Source: Zoogloea oleivorans (GTDB taxonomy: Bacteria > Pseudomonadota > Gammaproteobacteria > Burkholderiales > Rhodocyclaceae). Taken from it: a stretch of DNA of 64,000 bases. Every line of letters starts with the position of its first letter. Position 1 is the first letter of the stretch. Positions 25,834 to 34,366 of the stretch are shown here, in pieces. Below the pieces are notes generated by a model, which ran no database searches, was not told the origin of the DNA, and saw nothing but the letters and a program-made list of their open reading frames with translations. A program made the translations under genes and the position numbers. The stretch lies in assembly GCF_008107625.1 (NCBI RefSeq), contig NZ_SDKK01000009.1, forward strand, positions 105,591 through 169,590, read 5' to 3'.

Positions 25834-25845
25834 GCGAGATTGCCC

Positions 25846-26616
25846 ATGACTCACCCCGTCATCCAACAGGCGAAAGCCCTGATCCTGTCCGGTGAAATTG
25901 CGGAGGCCGAATCCTTTCTGGTGGCCATCGCCGAGAAGGAAGGCGATCACGCGCTAGTCAGCGTGCTCGACGAAATGGCGCCGAAGGACGTGCTGGCGCT
26001 GATGCGCGAATTCGACACCAGCAAGGAATCGGTGATCAACCTGGTGGTCAGCCCCGAGCAGTTCGTCGAGGCGATTCTGCTCGAGCGCAAATACGGCGAG
26101 CCGATCGAGAAATACGTGCCGCGCCTGCGCAACACGATGAACTCGGTGATGCATCGCACCGGTCCGGCCTGCGCCGAGGTGCTCGAATGCCTGGCCGAGC
26201 ACGACGAAGGCGTGCGCCTGCTGGCCGACTACTTCACCGACGAATACGACGCCCTGCAAACCCTGGCCTACCACGGCGTTTTCGAGAAGGACTCGGATGC
26301 CGAGCGTGCCTTTGCGCCCAAGCGCGTGTCCACCTGGGATGCCGAGCAGCGTGACGACCTCGACCAGGGTCTCGAGATTGGCGACGCCATCGAAATGGTG
26401 CGGGTGCGCATGTCGCGTTCCGAAGTCGCCGATTCCGACTGGATGGAAACGGCCTGGGTGCTACGCCACGAATTCACCGATACCTTCGAACTGCTGATCA
26501 TCGAGATCCGCGACCGCATCGCGCGGGCCAATGAAGCCGCCAACATGCCCGTAGCCGAATCCGGCGAGCCCGGTGTACCCAAGCTCGACGAAGACGACGA
26601 CGAGTCCGCGATCTGA
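25846..26616 (+). CDS. uncharacterised helical protein in J-domain operon
   Basis: A 256-residue soluble protein of unknown family. The opening HPVIQQAKALILSGEIAEAE looks like a TPR-type or similar helical repeat. The rest is helix-rich, with EFDTSKESVINLVVSPEQFV and a conserved-looking HEFTDTFELLIIEIRDRI near the end, then an acidic tail (LDEDDDES). No transmembrane segment or catalytic motif stands out. ATG 25846 is the natural start; an in-frame ATG at 25840 is two codons earlier. It ends 2 bases before the next gene, so the cluster is one operon. Confidence 0.75.
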   Translation: MTHPVIQQAKALILSGEIAEAESFLVAIAEKEGDHALVSVLDEMAPKDVLALMREFDTSKESVINLVVSPEQFVEAILLERKYGEPIEKYVPRLRNTMNSVMHRTGPACAEVLECLAEHDEGVRLLADYFTDEYDALQTLAYHGVFEKDSDAERAFAPKRVSTWDAEQRDDLDQGLEIGDAIEMVRVRMSRSEVADSDWMETAWVLRHEFTDTFELLIIEIRDRIARANEAANMPVAESGEPGVPKLDEDDDESAI

Positions 26617-26618
26617 CG

Positions 26619-27845
26619 ATGTTCAGTGAAACCGCCGTTGCCAAAGTTGATGCGCGTCCCTATTTCGAACGGGTGCTGGGCCACGCCCTGAAAGAGGGTT
26701 TGGTCGACGAGGCACGTTTGGCGTCGATCAGGCGCGAAGGGGCCAAGGGAATCGTGCAGCTGGCCGGCTTCTTCGGCACGGCCAACCTGCGCCCCGAACT
26801 TGAAGCGGCGCGCACCCGGCTGGTCACGCTGGTCGGCCTGGCCCTCGAAGCGGAGGCCGGTGGGCAACTCGATGCCGCTGCCCGTCTGCTGCGCGACAAG
26901 AGCCTGCTGGCCCTGTCGAAGGCTGGCGCCGAACGTCTGCGCGGCCTGCTCAAGTTGCCCACCGACAGTTTTCTGGAGCCCCCCAACGCCCTCAACGAGG
27001 ACGAAAAGGTGTTCCTGTCGCGGTGGACCTTCGACGAGCCGATGACGTTTGCGCGCTACCTGCTGGAGCGCAAGGCCCGCGAGAAGAACCACAACCTGCA
27101 TGAATTGAGCTACTGGCTGGCCGGCAAGTTCGGCGTCAGCCGCGACGAGGTGCAGGGCTGGCATGTGTCCTGTGATTCGGTCGTCAATAGCGTCCTGCTG
27201 GTGCTGTTTGCCGAGAAGAATCCGAAAGGCTTTTTCAGCGGCGAGCGTTTTACCAAGTTGCACGAAGCCGCGCGCAAAAAGCGCAAACACGATTTCTCCC
27301 TGCTCGACGCGTGGCGCGAAGAAGCCCCGCCAGCGCTGCAGGCCCTGCTCGACCGGGCGCGGGAGCATTTTCTCAGCGACGTGCTGGCCCTCATCCGCGG
27401 TCATGAGGCCATCGACCTGTATCGCCGTCAGGAGCGCTTTTCCGGCCTGTTCTTCTTCGATGCCAGCGATGTGGATGAAGTCACCCACCACGACAAGGCG
27501 ATGGAAGAGGAATGGCGGCGCATCACCGGCGGCCACGGCGATCACACTGACGTGCAGTGCACGGCGCTGCTGATGGTCGCGACCGGCCTCGAGCCGACCC
27601 CGGTGCTGCGCAAGAAGGACGCCATCGCAATCTGGCAGCACTTTCGCGATGCCGGTTTCGATGACAAGGCCGTCGAAGCCTTCATCGAAACCGTGGTGCC
27701 CTTCGAATACCAGGCCGACGTGCTGCGTCTGTGGCAGGAAGACCTCGGCCCGGAAGCCGGCGTAAAGCTCGACGACGACATCCAGGCCCACGCCCTGACT
27801 TATCTGCACGAGGCGTGCCGGCCGGGCTGGAAGAAAAAGCCCTGA
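26619..27845 (+). CDS. uncharacterised 408-aa protein in J-domain operon
   Basis: A large soluble protein, mostly alpha-helical by composition, that I cannot assign. Noticeable segments are FERVLGHALKEGLVDEARL at the N-terminus, HNLHELSYWLAGKFGVSRDEV in the middle, and the charged His/Asp-rich stretch DASDVDEVTHHDKAMEEEW with GGHGDHTD around residues 285-315, which could bind a metal. No signal peptide or transmembrane helix is apparent. It is the last gene of the J-domain operon, 43 bases before pdxH. Its size and position suggest the main effector or scaffold of the set, but that is inference only. Confidence 0.75.
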   Translation: MFSETAVAKVDARPYFERVLGHALKEGLVDEARLASIRREGAKGIVQLAGFFGTANLRPELEAARTRLVTLVGLALEAEAGGQLDAAARLLRDKSLLALSKAGAERLRGLLKLPTDSFLEPPNALNEDEKVFLSRWTFDEPMTFARYLLERKAREKNHNLHELSYWLAGKFGVSRDEVQGWHVSCDSVVNSVLLVLFAEKNPKGFFSGERFTKLHEAARKKRKHDFSLLDAWREEAPPALQALLDRAREHFLSDVLALIRGHEAIDLYRRQERFSGLFFFDASDVDEVTHHDKAMEEEWRRITGGHGDHTDVQCTALLMVATGLEPTPVLRKKDAIAIWQHFRDAGFDDKAVEAFIETVVPFEYQADVLRLWQEDLGPEAGVKLDDDIQAHALTYLHEACRPGWKKKP

Positions 27846-27888
27846 CGCTGCCGCCCCGTAGCGGATCCATCCTCCGGAGGAGTCCCCG

Positions 27889-28536
27889 ATGAGCAACAAG
27901 CCCCCCCTCGCCGACCTGCGTCAAAGCTACGACAAGGGCAGCCTCGACGACCATGAAGCCACCGACGACCCGTTGCATCAGTTTGGCGTCTGGCTCACCG
28001 AAGCCCTCGACAAGAAGCTGCCCGAACCCAACGCGATGACGGTGGCCACCGTGGGCGCCGACGGCCGCCCGTCCACCCGTGTGGTGCTGATCAAGGCTTA
28101 CGACGAGCGCGGCATCGTCTGGTACACCAACTACGCCAGCCGCAAGGGCGAGGAGCTGGAAGCGCATCCCTTTGCCGCGCTGCAATTCCACTGGGTCGAG
28201 CTGGAACGGGTGGTGCGCATCGAAGGCCGTGTCGAAAAGCTTGCGCCCGAAGAGTCCGACGCCTATTTCGCCAGCCGTCCCCTCAGCCACCGCATTGGCG
28301 CGTGGGCCTCGAACCAGAGCCAGCCCATCGCCGGTCGCGGCACTATCGTCGCCCGTGCCGCCGAATACGCCCTCAAGTTCGGACTCAACCCGCCCCGCCC
28401 ACCCCACTGGGGCGGCTACCGGCTGCATCCGGACTACTGGGAGTTCTGGCAGGGCCGGGCTTCCCGGCTGCACGACCGGATGGCCTACCGGCTGGCCGAC
28501 GACGGCCTGTGGCACAGGGAGCGCCTGTCGCCCTGA
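27889..28536 (+). CDS. pdxH: pyridoxamine/pyridoxine 5'-phosphate oxidase
   Basis: FMN-dependent oxidase (215 aa, family length) that makes pyridoxal 5'-phosphate. It has the N-terminal [14 protein letters not shown], the FMN site [16 protein letters not shown], the [13 protein letters not shown] region, and the C-terminal substrate and FMN-binding signature [12 protein letters not shown] with the ending [11 protein letters not shown] 27889 is preceded by a strong GGAGGAG ribosome site. That site lies in a palindromic context (TCCTCCGGAGGA). The gene follows the J-domain operon by 43 bases and may be read through from it. Confidence 0.97.
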   Translation: MSNKPPLADLRQSYDKGSLDDHEATDDPLHQFGVWLTEALDKKLPEPNAMTVATVGADGRPSTRVVLIKAYDERGIVWYTNYASRKGEELEAHPFAALQFHWVELERVVRIEGRVEKLAPEESDAYFASRPLSHRIGAWASNQSQPIAGRGTIVARAAEYALKFGLNPPRPPHWGGYRLHPDYWEFWQGRASRLHDRMAYRLADDGLWHRERLSP

Positions 28537-28596
28537 GCGCTGGCCGCCCGGGCCTTCAATGCGATAATGATCACCCGCCTGCCGAAGAGGTTAGAG

Positions 28597-29433
28597 ATGT
28601 TGCGCCGTCTTGCTGTCACTTCCATGCTCATGCTGGGCTCCCTGCCTGCTTTTGCCGATGAGGCAAGCTATCGCTTCTCGCCGGTCAATCAATGGGACAT
28701 CAACAAGACGGCGGCTTACTGGAACCCGATCATCCAGTACGTTTCGGACAAGAGCGGGGTCAAGCTGCAGCTCAAAATCGGGCGCACCTCGGCCGATACG
28801 ACCAGCTACGTGCTGGCCCAGGAAGTCGAATTCGTATTCACCAACCACCTCTTCAGCCCCGAGCGCGAAACCCTCGGCTGGAAAGTCTTCGGCCGCCGCA
28901 ACGCACCACCGCTGCACGGCCAGATCGCCGTGCCGGCCGATTCGCCGATTACCCGCATCGATGAGCTGAAGGGCCAGGAAGTGGCCTTTGCCGGCCCCGA
29001 AGCCTTTATCGGCTACAAGGTGCCATCGGCCCACCTGCAGTCAAAAGGCGTCGACATCAAGGCTGTTTTCGGTGGCAACCAGAACGCCGCCATCGCCCAG
29101 ATGTTTGCCGGCAAGGCCAAGGCCGTCGGCAGCAACTCGATGCTGATCGAGGGCTACACCGCCCGCGAGAACAAGAAGTTCCGCGTCCTGTGGACCTCCG
29201 AGCCCTACCACGACCTGGCCCTGATGGCCGCCGGCAAGGTGCCGGAGAAAGACCTGAAAGCCGTCGCCAGCGCCTTCCTGAGCATGCACAAGGATCCGCG
29301 CGGGCAGGAAATCCTGCACAAGGCCTCGCAGGAAGTCGGGCTCAGCAGCGACGCCTATTTCATCCCTGCCAGTAGCAGCGATTACGTCTCCTACCGCAAG
29401 TTCTACCAGAGCGCTCCGGCAGGTTTGCGCTGA
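28597..29433 (+). CDS. PhnD-like periplasmic binding protein linked to a sensor kinase
   Basis: Exported 278-residue protein of the phosphate/phosphonate-binding superfamily. The Sec signal is MLRRLAVTSMLMLGSLPAFA, cut before DEA. The mature part has FSPVNQWDINKTAAYWNP and the ligand-binding lobes (EVEFVFTNHLF, EVAFAGPEAF). ATG 28597 has AGAGG six bases upstream; an in-frame ATG at 28567 is less likely. No transporter genes adjoin it. Instead a hybrid histidine kinase starts 19 bases downstream, so it probably works as a ligand sensor presenting its state to the kinase rather than as an uptake protein. The ligand is unknown. Confidence 0.85.
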   Translation: MLRRLAVTSMLMLGSLPAFADEASYRFSPVNQWDINKTAAYWNPIIQYVSDKSGVKLQLKIGRTSADTTSYVLAQEVEFVFTNHLFSPERETLGWKVFGRRNAPPLHGQIAVPADSPITRIDELKGQEVAFAGPEAFIGYKVPSAHLQSKGVDIKAVFGGNQNAAIAQMFAGKAKAVGSNSMLIEGYTARENKKFRVLWTSEPYHDLALMAAGKVPEKDLKAVASAFLSMHKDPRGQEILHKASQEVGLSSDAYFIPASSSDYVSYRKFYQSAPAGLR

Positions 29434-29451
29434 GACCCCGGCCAGACGCTC

Positions 29452-31500
29452 GTGGGCAAGCTCATCAGGTTGTTGCCGCAGTCGCTGGTGGCGCGCATCT
29501 ATGCGCTGTATTCGGCGACGCTGCTGATTTTTGTCGGCCTCGGCCTCGCCCTTTTTTACCAGTACCAGTTTGTCCAGGAGCTGGAAACAGCCCAGCAGTC
29601 GGCCACCATGCTGATCGAGGTGACGGCTCAGACGATCTCCGACAGCGCCGTCATTGGCGACTACGACACGATCAAGCGGACCCTCGAAAAATCCATACTC
29701 GGTTCGCAGTTCACCTCGGCCAACTTCATCGATCTGTCCGGTGGCGGCATGCACAGCGACAACCGCCTGATCCCCGAGGCCGAAGCGCCGGGCTGGCTGC
29801 GCGACAAGGTGGCGGAACGCCTTTACGAAGTTAACCGCGTCATCTCGGCGGGCGGGCGCGACTACGGTGTGCTGCGTCTGGCCTTTGACGTGGATTTCAT
29901 TGCCGGCGGGTTGTGGAAGCTCTTTCGCTCGGCCCTGTTGCTGACCCTGGTCGGCTTCTCCGGTGGCCTGGCGCTGATCTGGTTTCCGCTCAAGCACTGG
30001 CTTGGCTCCCTCGACCGGGTTCGTCATTTCGAGCCCCATGAATCGGCCAGCCGGGCTAGCGACAATGCGCAACAGCTGGCCGATCTGCCGCTGGAGTTCC
30101 GGCCCATGTTCGACGTGCTCAACCAGACCGCCGCCCGCCTGCGCCAGGAACTGGCGAGCCGGGAACAGGCCCTGGTTTCCCTGCGTAAGCTGCTGGCCGA
30201 TCTGCAAACGCTGCCGGCGGCGCCGGGGGCCACGCCGGAAGAAGACATCGGTGCGCTGTCCCTGGCCATCCGCCGCCTGGTGGACGAACGGGAGGCGAGC
30301 CGCATCGCGCTGGAGCAGGCGCGCGACACGGCCGAAGCAGCCAACCGCGCCAAGAGCGACTTTCTGGCCAACATGAGTCACGAGATCCGCACCCCGATGA
30401 ACGGCATCATCGGCATGACCGAGCTGGCCCTGGACACAGCGCTCACCGACGAGCAGCGCGATTACCTCGACACCGTGCGTGCCTCGTCGAATTCGCTGCT
30501 CATCATCATCAACGACATCCTCGACTTCTCAAAAATCGAAGCCGGCAAGCTCGACATCGAAAGCGTCGGTTTCAATCTGCCCGGGCTGGTGCACGAGACC
30601 CTGCGTCCGATTGCCTTGCGCGGCACGGGCAAGGGCCTGAAGGTCGATTGCCTCATCGACGTCGGCGTTCCGCAGCAGGTAACGGGCGACCCCATCCGCA
30701 TCCAGCAGATTCTCCTCAACCTGCTCAGCAATGCCGTCAAATTCACCGAGAAGGGCGAGGTTATGCTGACCGTGCAGCGGGAAGCGGATGACCGGGGGCA
30801 GGAATGGCTGCGCTTTGCCGTACGGGACACCGGCATCGGCATCACCCCGGAGGCGCAAAAATACGTCTTCGACGCCTTCTCGCAGGAAGATACGTCCACC
30901 ACCCGCAAGTTCGGCGGAACCGGGCTGGGCCTGTCGATCTCCAGTCGCCTCAGCACACTGATGGGCGGCAGGATCTGGCTGGACAGCGAACCGGGACGCG
31001 GCTCGACCTTCTACTTCATGCTGCCATGTCGGCTTGCGGAAATGCCAGAGCCGCTGCTGTGCCCTGAGCCAGCGGCACAACACCCGGGCAGCCAGGCCAG
31101 CGCAATGGAAGACCCGGCATCAGGGCTGTGTGTTCTGCTGGTGGAAGACAACCCGGTCAACCAGCGGGTCGCCACGGTACTGCTGACGCGCCGAAACTAT
31201 GCCGTCGAGATTGCCGGGAACGGGGCGCTGGCCCTCGAAGCCTTCCGCCACAAGCACTTCGACGTCGTGCTGATGGACATGCAGATGCCGGTCATGGACG
31301 GGCTGGAGGCCACGCGGCGTATCCGCGCGCAGGAAGCCGGGGCGACCCGGGTCCCGATCATCGCCATGACCGCCAACGCCATGACCGGCGACCGGGAGCG
31401 CTGCATCGACGCCGGCATGGACGACTACATCGCCAAGCCGATCAACGCGAACGAGTTGTTCGAGCGACTGGAGAAGTGGACGACTGCCAGGCAGTGTTGA
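29452..31500 (+). CDS. membrane hybrid histidine kinase with C-terminal receiver
   Basis: Hybrid two-component sensor (682 aa) in the inner membrane. TM1 is at about residues 13-38, a periplasmic region of about 120 residues follows, and TM2 lies at about 163-181. A cytoplasmic linker with coiled coil leads to HisKA with His310 ([10 protein letters not shown]), then the HATPase ([25 protein letters not shown]). The receiver domain has Asp609 ([11 protein letters not shown]) and YIAKPIN. GTG 29452 starts the frame, 18 bases after the binding-protein gene; the two are surely co-expressed. No output domain or separate regulator is adjacent, so the phosphate must go to a distant Hpt or regulator. 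A 21-bp repeat array follows the stop. Confidence 0.92.
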   Translation: MGKLIRLLPQSLVARIYALYSATLLIFVGLGLALFYQYQFVQELETAQQSATMLIEVTAQTISDSAVIGDYDTIKRTLEKSILGSQFTSANFIDLSGGGMHSDNRLIPEAEAPGWLRDKVAERLYEVNRVISAGGRDYGVLRLAFDVDFIAGGLWKLFRSALLLTLVGFSGGLALIWFPLKHWLGSLDRVRHFEPHESASRASDNAQQLADLPLEFRPMFDVLNQTAARLRQELASREQALVSLRKLLADLQTLPAAPGATPEEDIGALSLAIRRLVDEREASRIALEQARDTAEAANRAKSDFLANMSHEIRTPMNGIIGMTELALDTALTDEQRDYLDTVRASSNSLLIIINDILDFSKIEAGKLDIESVGFNLPGLVHETLRPIALRGTGKGLKVDCLIDVGVPQQVTGDPIRIQQILLNLLSNAVKFTEKGEVMLTVQREADDRGQEWLRFAVRDTGIGITPEAQKYVFDAFSQEDTSTTRKFGGTGLGLSISSRLSTLMGGRIWLDSEPGRGSTFYFMLPCRLAEMPEPLLCPEPAAQHPGSQASAMEDPASGLCVLLVEDNPVNQRVATVLLTRRNYAVEIAGNGALALEAFRHKHFDVVLMDMQMPVMDGLEATRRIRAQEAGATRVPIIAMTANAMTGDRERCIDAGMDDYIAKPINANELFERLEKWTTARQC

Positions 31501-31517
31501 GCGATTTTCGTCGAGGC

Positions 31518-31707
31518 CTGGGTGGCCATCACTCAGGCCTCCATGATTGTCGTGTAACCCTGGATGGCAATCATCAAGCGCCTGATGACGACCATCAGAG
31601 CGCTGACGACGCTCATCAACACCTGGATGATTGGCATCAGCGGTCTCATAAGAATCATCAAGCGTCTGATGAATTTCATGAGATCTCTGATGATTCGACT
31701 CAGACCT
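31518..31707. repeat. degenerate 21-bp tandem repeat array, nine units
   Basis: Nine consecutive units of 21 bases (one junction shifted by 1 base) begin 17 bases after the kinase stop. Unit boundaries are near 31518, 31539, 31561, 31582, 31603, 31624, 31645, 31666 and 31687. A rough consensus is CTGATGA, then five variable bases, then CATCA and a variable end. The period is seven codons, so translations in several frames give heptads; for example, the minus strand reads HQALDD/HPGLDE-like units. Frames at 31564-31770 (+) and up to 31710 (-) lack a ribosome site, so I do not call a gene. The function is unknown. Confidence 0.8.
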
Positions 31708-31739
31708 CACACGGTTTTCGTGAAAATCGGCAAGAAAAC

Positions 31740-32324
31740 TCAGGCCTGCAGCGCAGGCATCATCACCTGAATCAACTCGCCACCTTCAGGCGTCACCCAG
31801 CTGCCGGCCAGCTCGGCAATCAACTGGTTGGTGCTGGTTAGCGTTACACCGGCCTGCGCCATCCTGCGCAAGGCAATGTCATCGGCCATACTGGTCGGCG
31901 ACCCGCCCGCATCGGCAACGACCTGCACCTCGAAGCCGTCCCCCACCAGGCTAAGGGCCGGATAAACCGTGCACACGTCATTGGTGACGCCGGCAATGAT
32001 GAGTTTCCTGCGCCCGGTCGCCTTGACCGCTGCGGCAAAGTTTTCGTCATCCATGGCATTGACGATGCCGAAGCGTTTGACGCGTGCCGCAAATTCAGCG
32101 GGCAGGATGGATTCCAGTTCGCTCAGCAGGGGGCCCTGGGCGTATTCCTCCATGCTGGAGGTCAGCACGACCGGCATTTTCAGGATGCGGGCGGCCTGCG
32201 CCAGCATCAGCGCATTCCGTTTCATCTCTTCAAACGAAATCGACTTGACCCAGCCCATAGTGCCAACCTGATGGTCGATCAGCAGCATGGCGGCATTGTC
32301 AGCGGTAAATCTTGCGAAGCGCAT
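31740..32324 (-). CDS. isochorismatase-family (YcaC-like) cysteine hydrolase
   Basis: Cytosolic hydrolase (194 aa) of the isochorismatase-like superfamily. The catalytic triad is visible: Asp17 (LLIDHQ), Lys83 and the nucleophile Cys118 (GVTNDVCT), preceded by the usual cis-peptide position. It is closest in look to YcaC-type proteins of unknown substrate. It is the last gene of a minus-strand operon behind a pirin and an Old Yellow Enzyme homologue, 27 bases after the pirin gene. This suggests a role in handling small electrophilic or aromatic compounds, which is inference from neighbours. Confidence 0.9.
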   Translation of the reverse strand: MRFARFTADNAAMLLIDHQVGTMGWVKSISFEEMKRNALMLAQAARILKMPVVLTSSMEEYAQGPLLSELESILPAEFAARVKRFGIVNAMDDENFAAAVKATGRRKLIIAGVTNDVCTVYPALSLVGDGFEVQVVADAGGSPTSMADDIALRRMAQAGVTLTSTNQLIAELAGSWVTPEGGELIQVMMPALQA

Positions 32325-32351
32325 GTTTTTCTCCTTGCAGAATTGATAGGG

Positions 32352-33179
32352 TCAGACAGACCCGAACTCCCCGCGCTGGTACGCGGTAATCCGTGCAGCC
32401 AGAGCTTCGGCGGAAGCCAGGGCCAGCGGCCCCTGCCAGTGCACCGGCTGATTGAGCGGCAGGCCAGAAAAGACGACGACCTTGGCACTCCCCCGCGTCG
32501 CCTCCAGCGTAATGTCATGGGACGTGGCCTGGGCCTGGAACACCGGCAATCCCGAGTCGCTGGCATCGAACGGTTCACCGTTGATCTCCACCGCGCCGAA
32601 GATCGGCATGATGAAAGCGCTGTGGCCGGGCGACACCGGAACGGCCAGGCTGGCGCCCTCGTCGAGCGAGATGTCCAGCAGGCAGACATCGGTGGGCGGA
32701 CGCAGTGACGAGCGTGCCTCGCCAAAGGAGCCCAGCGGAACGCGAAGCTTCACCCCGGGCAGGTGCATGACCGGCACATCCTGCGGCTCAAGACTGAGCG
32801 AGAAAGGCTCGGCGTCCTGTTTTTCGACCGCCAGATTGACGAAGATCTGCAGCATATGAACGGTCTTGCCCGTGTGGACAGGCACCTCGTCATGCACCAC
32901 TCCGCGACCGGCGGCGGTCCAGTGCAGGCCGCCAGGCTGAATGAGGTTGCGCGTGCCCAGCGAATCCCGGTTCCGGACACCCGTTTCCGAATCGAGAAAC
33001 AGGTAGGACACCGCGGAGAAGCCGGCATGCGGGTGCGTCTGGAAGGTGGCGGCGCTCATCCAGGCGTGATCAACACCCAGAAAGGGGTCGATTGGCCTGG
33101 CCATCTCGCCACCGCGCAGCGCAAAGGCACGAAAGCCGCTGCCGATGTTCATGTGCTGCAAATGGGCAATCTCGCGCAT
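32352..33179 (-). CDS. pirin-family cupin protein
   Basis: Bicupin of the pirin family (275 aa). The N-terminal domain has the metal site pattern HPHAGFSAVSYLF with VDHAW before it, then WTAAGRGVVHDE, which corresponds to the second metal-ligand region. The C-terminal domain is cupin-like. Some bacterial pirins show quercetin 2,3-dioxygenase activity, others regulate metabolic enzymes. I chose ATG 33179, which has GAGGG seven bases upstream; a TTG at 33194 overlaps the stop region of the upstream ene-reductase gene. It is second of three genes in the operon. Confidence 0.9.
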   Translation of the reverse strand: MREIAHLQHMNIGSGFRAFALRGGEMARPIDPFLGVDHAWMSAATFQTHPHAGFSAVSYLFLDSETGVRNRDSLGTRNLIQPGGLHWTAAGRGVVHDEVPVHTGKTVHMLQIFVNLAVEKQDAEPFSLSLEPQDVPVMHLPGVKLRVPLGSFGEARSSLRPPTDVCLLDISLDEGASLAVPVSPGHSAFIMPIFGAVEINGEPFDASDSGLPVFQAQATSHDITLEATRGSAKVVVFSGLPLNQPVHWQGPLALASAEALAARITAYQRGEFGSV

Positions 33180-33190
33180 GGCGGCGTCCC

Positions 33191-34261
33191 TCAATTGGCG
33201 TTGGTCCCGCTGGCGAACGGATAGTCCGTGTAGCCCTCGGCGCCCGGCGAATAGAAGGTGTTCTTGTCCGGGGTGTTGAGGGGAAGGCCCTGGCGGAAAC
33301 GCTCGGGCAGATCCGGGTTGGACAGGAAGGCGCCACCGAATACCGTCGCGTCGGCCCGCTTATCGGCCAGCACGGCTTCCGCGCCAGTCTGGTCCAGGCC
33401 GCCGCCAATCAGGTAGGCGCCGTTGAACAGCGGGCGCAGCAAGGCGTGGTAATCGACCTTGGCGCCGAACAGCGCGACGTGCAGGTAGGCCAGATCGAGG
33501 CCGCGCACTTGCTCGACCAGATAGGTGTAGGTCTCCTGGGGATTGGCGTCGGTGATGTCGTTGAAGCCCATCTCCGGCGAAATCTTGATCCCGACGCGAT
33601 CCCCGCCGGCCTCGGCAACCATGGCGGCCAGCACCTCCAGCACGAAGCGGGCGCGGTTTTCCACCGAGCCGCCGTATTGATCCTGGCGCTGGTTGCTGCC
33701 GGACGACAGGAACTGTTCGGGCAGGTAGCCCGAGGCGGTGTGCAGTTCGACGCCATCGAAGCCGGCGGCCAGGGCCCGGCGGGTGGCGAGGCGGTAGTCC
33801 TCGATCACGCCGGCGATGTCTTCCAGACTGAGTTCTCGAGGGGTCACGAAATCCTGCAAGCCGCTGGCGGTCCAGGTCTGGCCGGCCGGCTTGAGCGCCG
33901 ACGGCGCGACGGGCTGGGCGTCGTTTGGCAGCAGCGACGGATGCGAGATGCGCCCGCAGTGCATCAGCTGCATGAAGATCCGGCCACCCTTGGCATGAAC
34001 GGCCTCGGTCACCTTCTTCCAGGCCGCGACCTGGGCATCGGTCTCGATGCCCGGCGTGCGCACATAACCCTTGCCCATGGCCGACGGGAAAACGCCTTCG
34101 GTAATGATCAGACCGGCGCTGGCGCGCTGGCTGTAATAGGTGGCCACCAGATCGCTCGGGGTGCCGTTGTCGTCGGAACGCGAACGGGTCATCGGTGCCA
34201 TGACCAGACGGTTTTGCAGCGTAAGGCGGCCGATACGAACGGGAGTGAAGAGCTGGCTCAT
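33191..34261 (-). CDS. Old Yellow Enzyme family ene-reductase (NemA-like)
   Basis: FMN-dependent NAD(P)H:flavin oxidoreductase (356 aa) of the OYE family, reducing activated alkenes, quinones or nitro compounds. It has the N-terminal LFTPVRIGRLTLQNRLVMAPMTR, the FMN segment GRIFMQLMHCGRISHP, and the active-site strand VELHTASGYLPEQFL. Here the usual His-x-x-Asn pair is His174-Ser177, as in an HxxS subgroup I recall from other bacteria. The QDQYGGSVENRARF motif and the C-terminal FMN phosphate loop are present. It is the first gene of a three-gene operon divergent from a LysR regulator, the classic arrangement for substrate-induced expression. Confidence 0.93.
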   Translation of the reverse strand: MSQLFTPVRIGRLTLQNRLVMAPMTRSRSDDNGTPSDLVATYYSQRASAGLIITEGVFPSAMGKGYVRTPGIETDAQVAAWKKVTEAVHAKGGRIFMQLMHCGRISHPSLLPNDAQPVAPSALKPAGQTWTASGLQDFVTPRELSLEDIAGVIEDYRLATRRALAAGFDGVELHTASGYLPEQFLSSGSNQRQDQYGGSVENRARFVLEVLAAMVAEAGGDRVGIKISPEMGFNDITDANPQETYTYLVEQVRGLDLAYLHVALFGAKVDYHALLRPLFNGAYLIGGGLDQTGAEAVLADKRADATVFGGAFLSNPDLPERFRQGLPLNTPDKNTFYSPGAEGYTDYPFASGTNAN

Positions 34262-34366
34262 GGGGCAATCCTGAGTGAAGTTAAGGTGAAGCCATGATCT
34301 GCCAACTCGAATTCGCGATAAAGTGGCTAAAATCGAAATGATTGATCCAATGATGGGGCAATGTAA
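34262..34366. promoter_or_regulatory. divergent promoter region between ene-reductase operon and lysR
   Basis: The 105-base intergenic region from which the ene-reductase-pirin-hydrolase operon and the LysR gene diverge. It is more AT-rich than the flanking genes, for example gataaagtggctaaaatcg. LysR sites of T-N11-A type would be expected here, but several overlapping candidates exist and none is clearly best. Confidence 0.5.

Noticed and set aside
27868-27882. TCCTCCGGAGGA palindrome around the pdxH ribosome site as a regulatory hairpin
   Set aside because: The palindrome has no loop, so it cannot fold on itself as drawn. It is probably a chance extension of a strong GGAGGA site.
31487-31710. 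Minus-strand frame reading through the 21-bp repeat into the antisense of the kinase
   Set aside because: The heptad pattern is explained by the 21-bp period. There is no ribosome site at GTG 31710, and the frame runs on antisense to a real gene. Kept as a repeat finding only.
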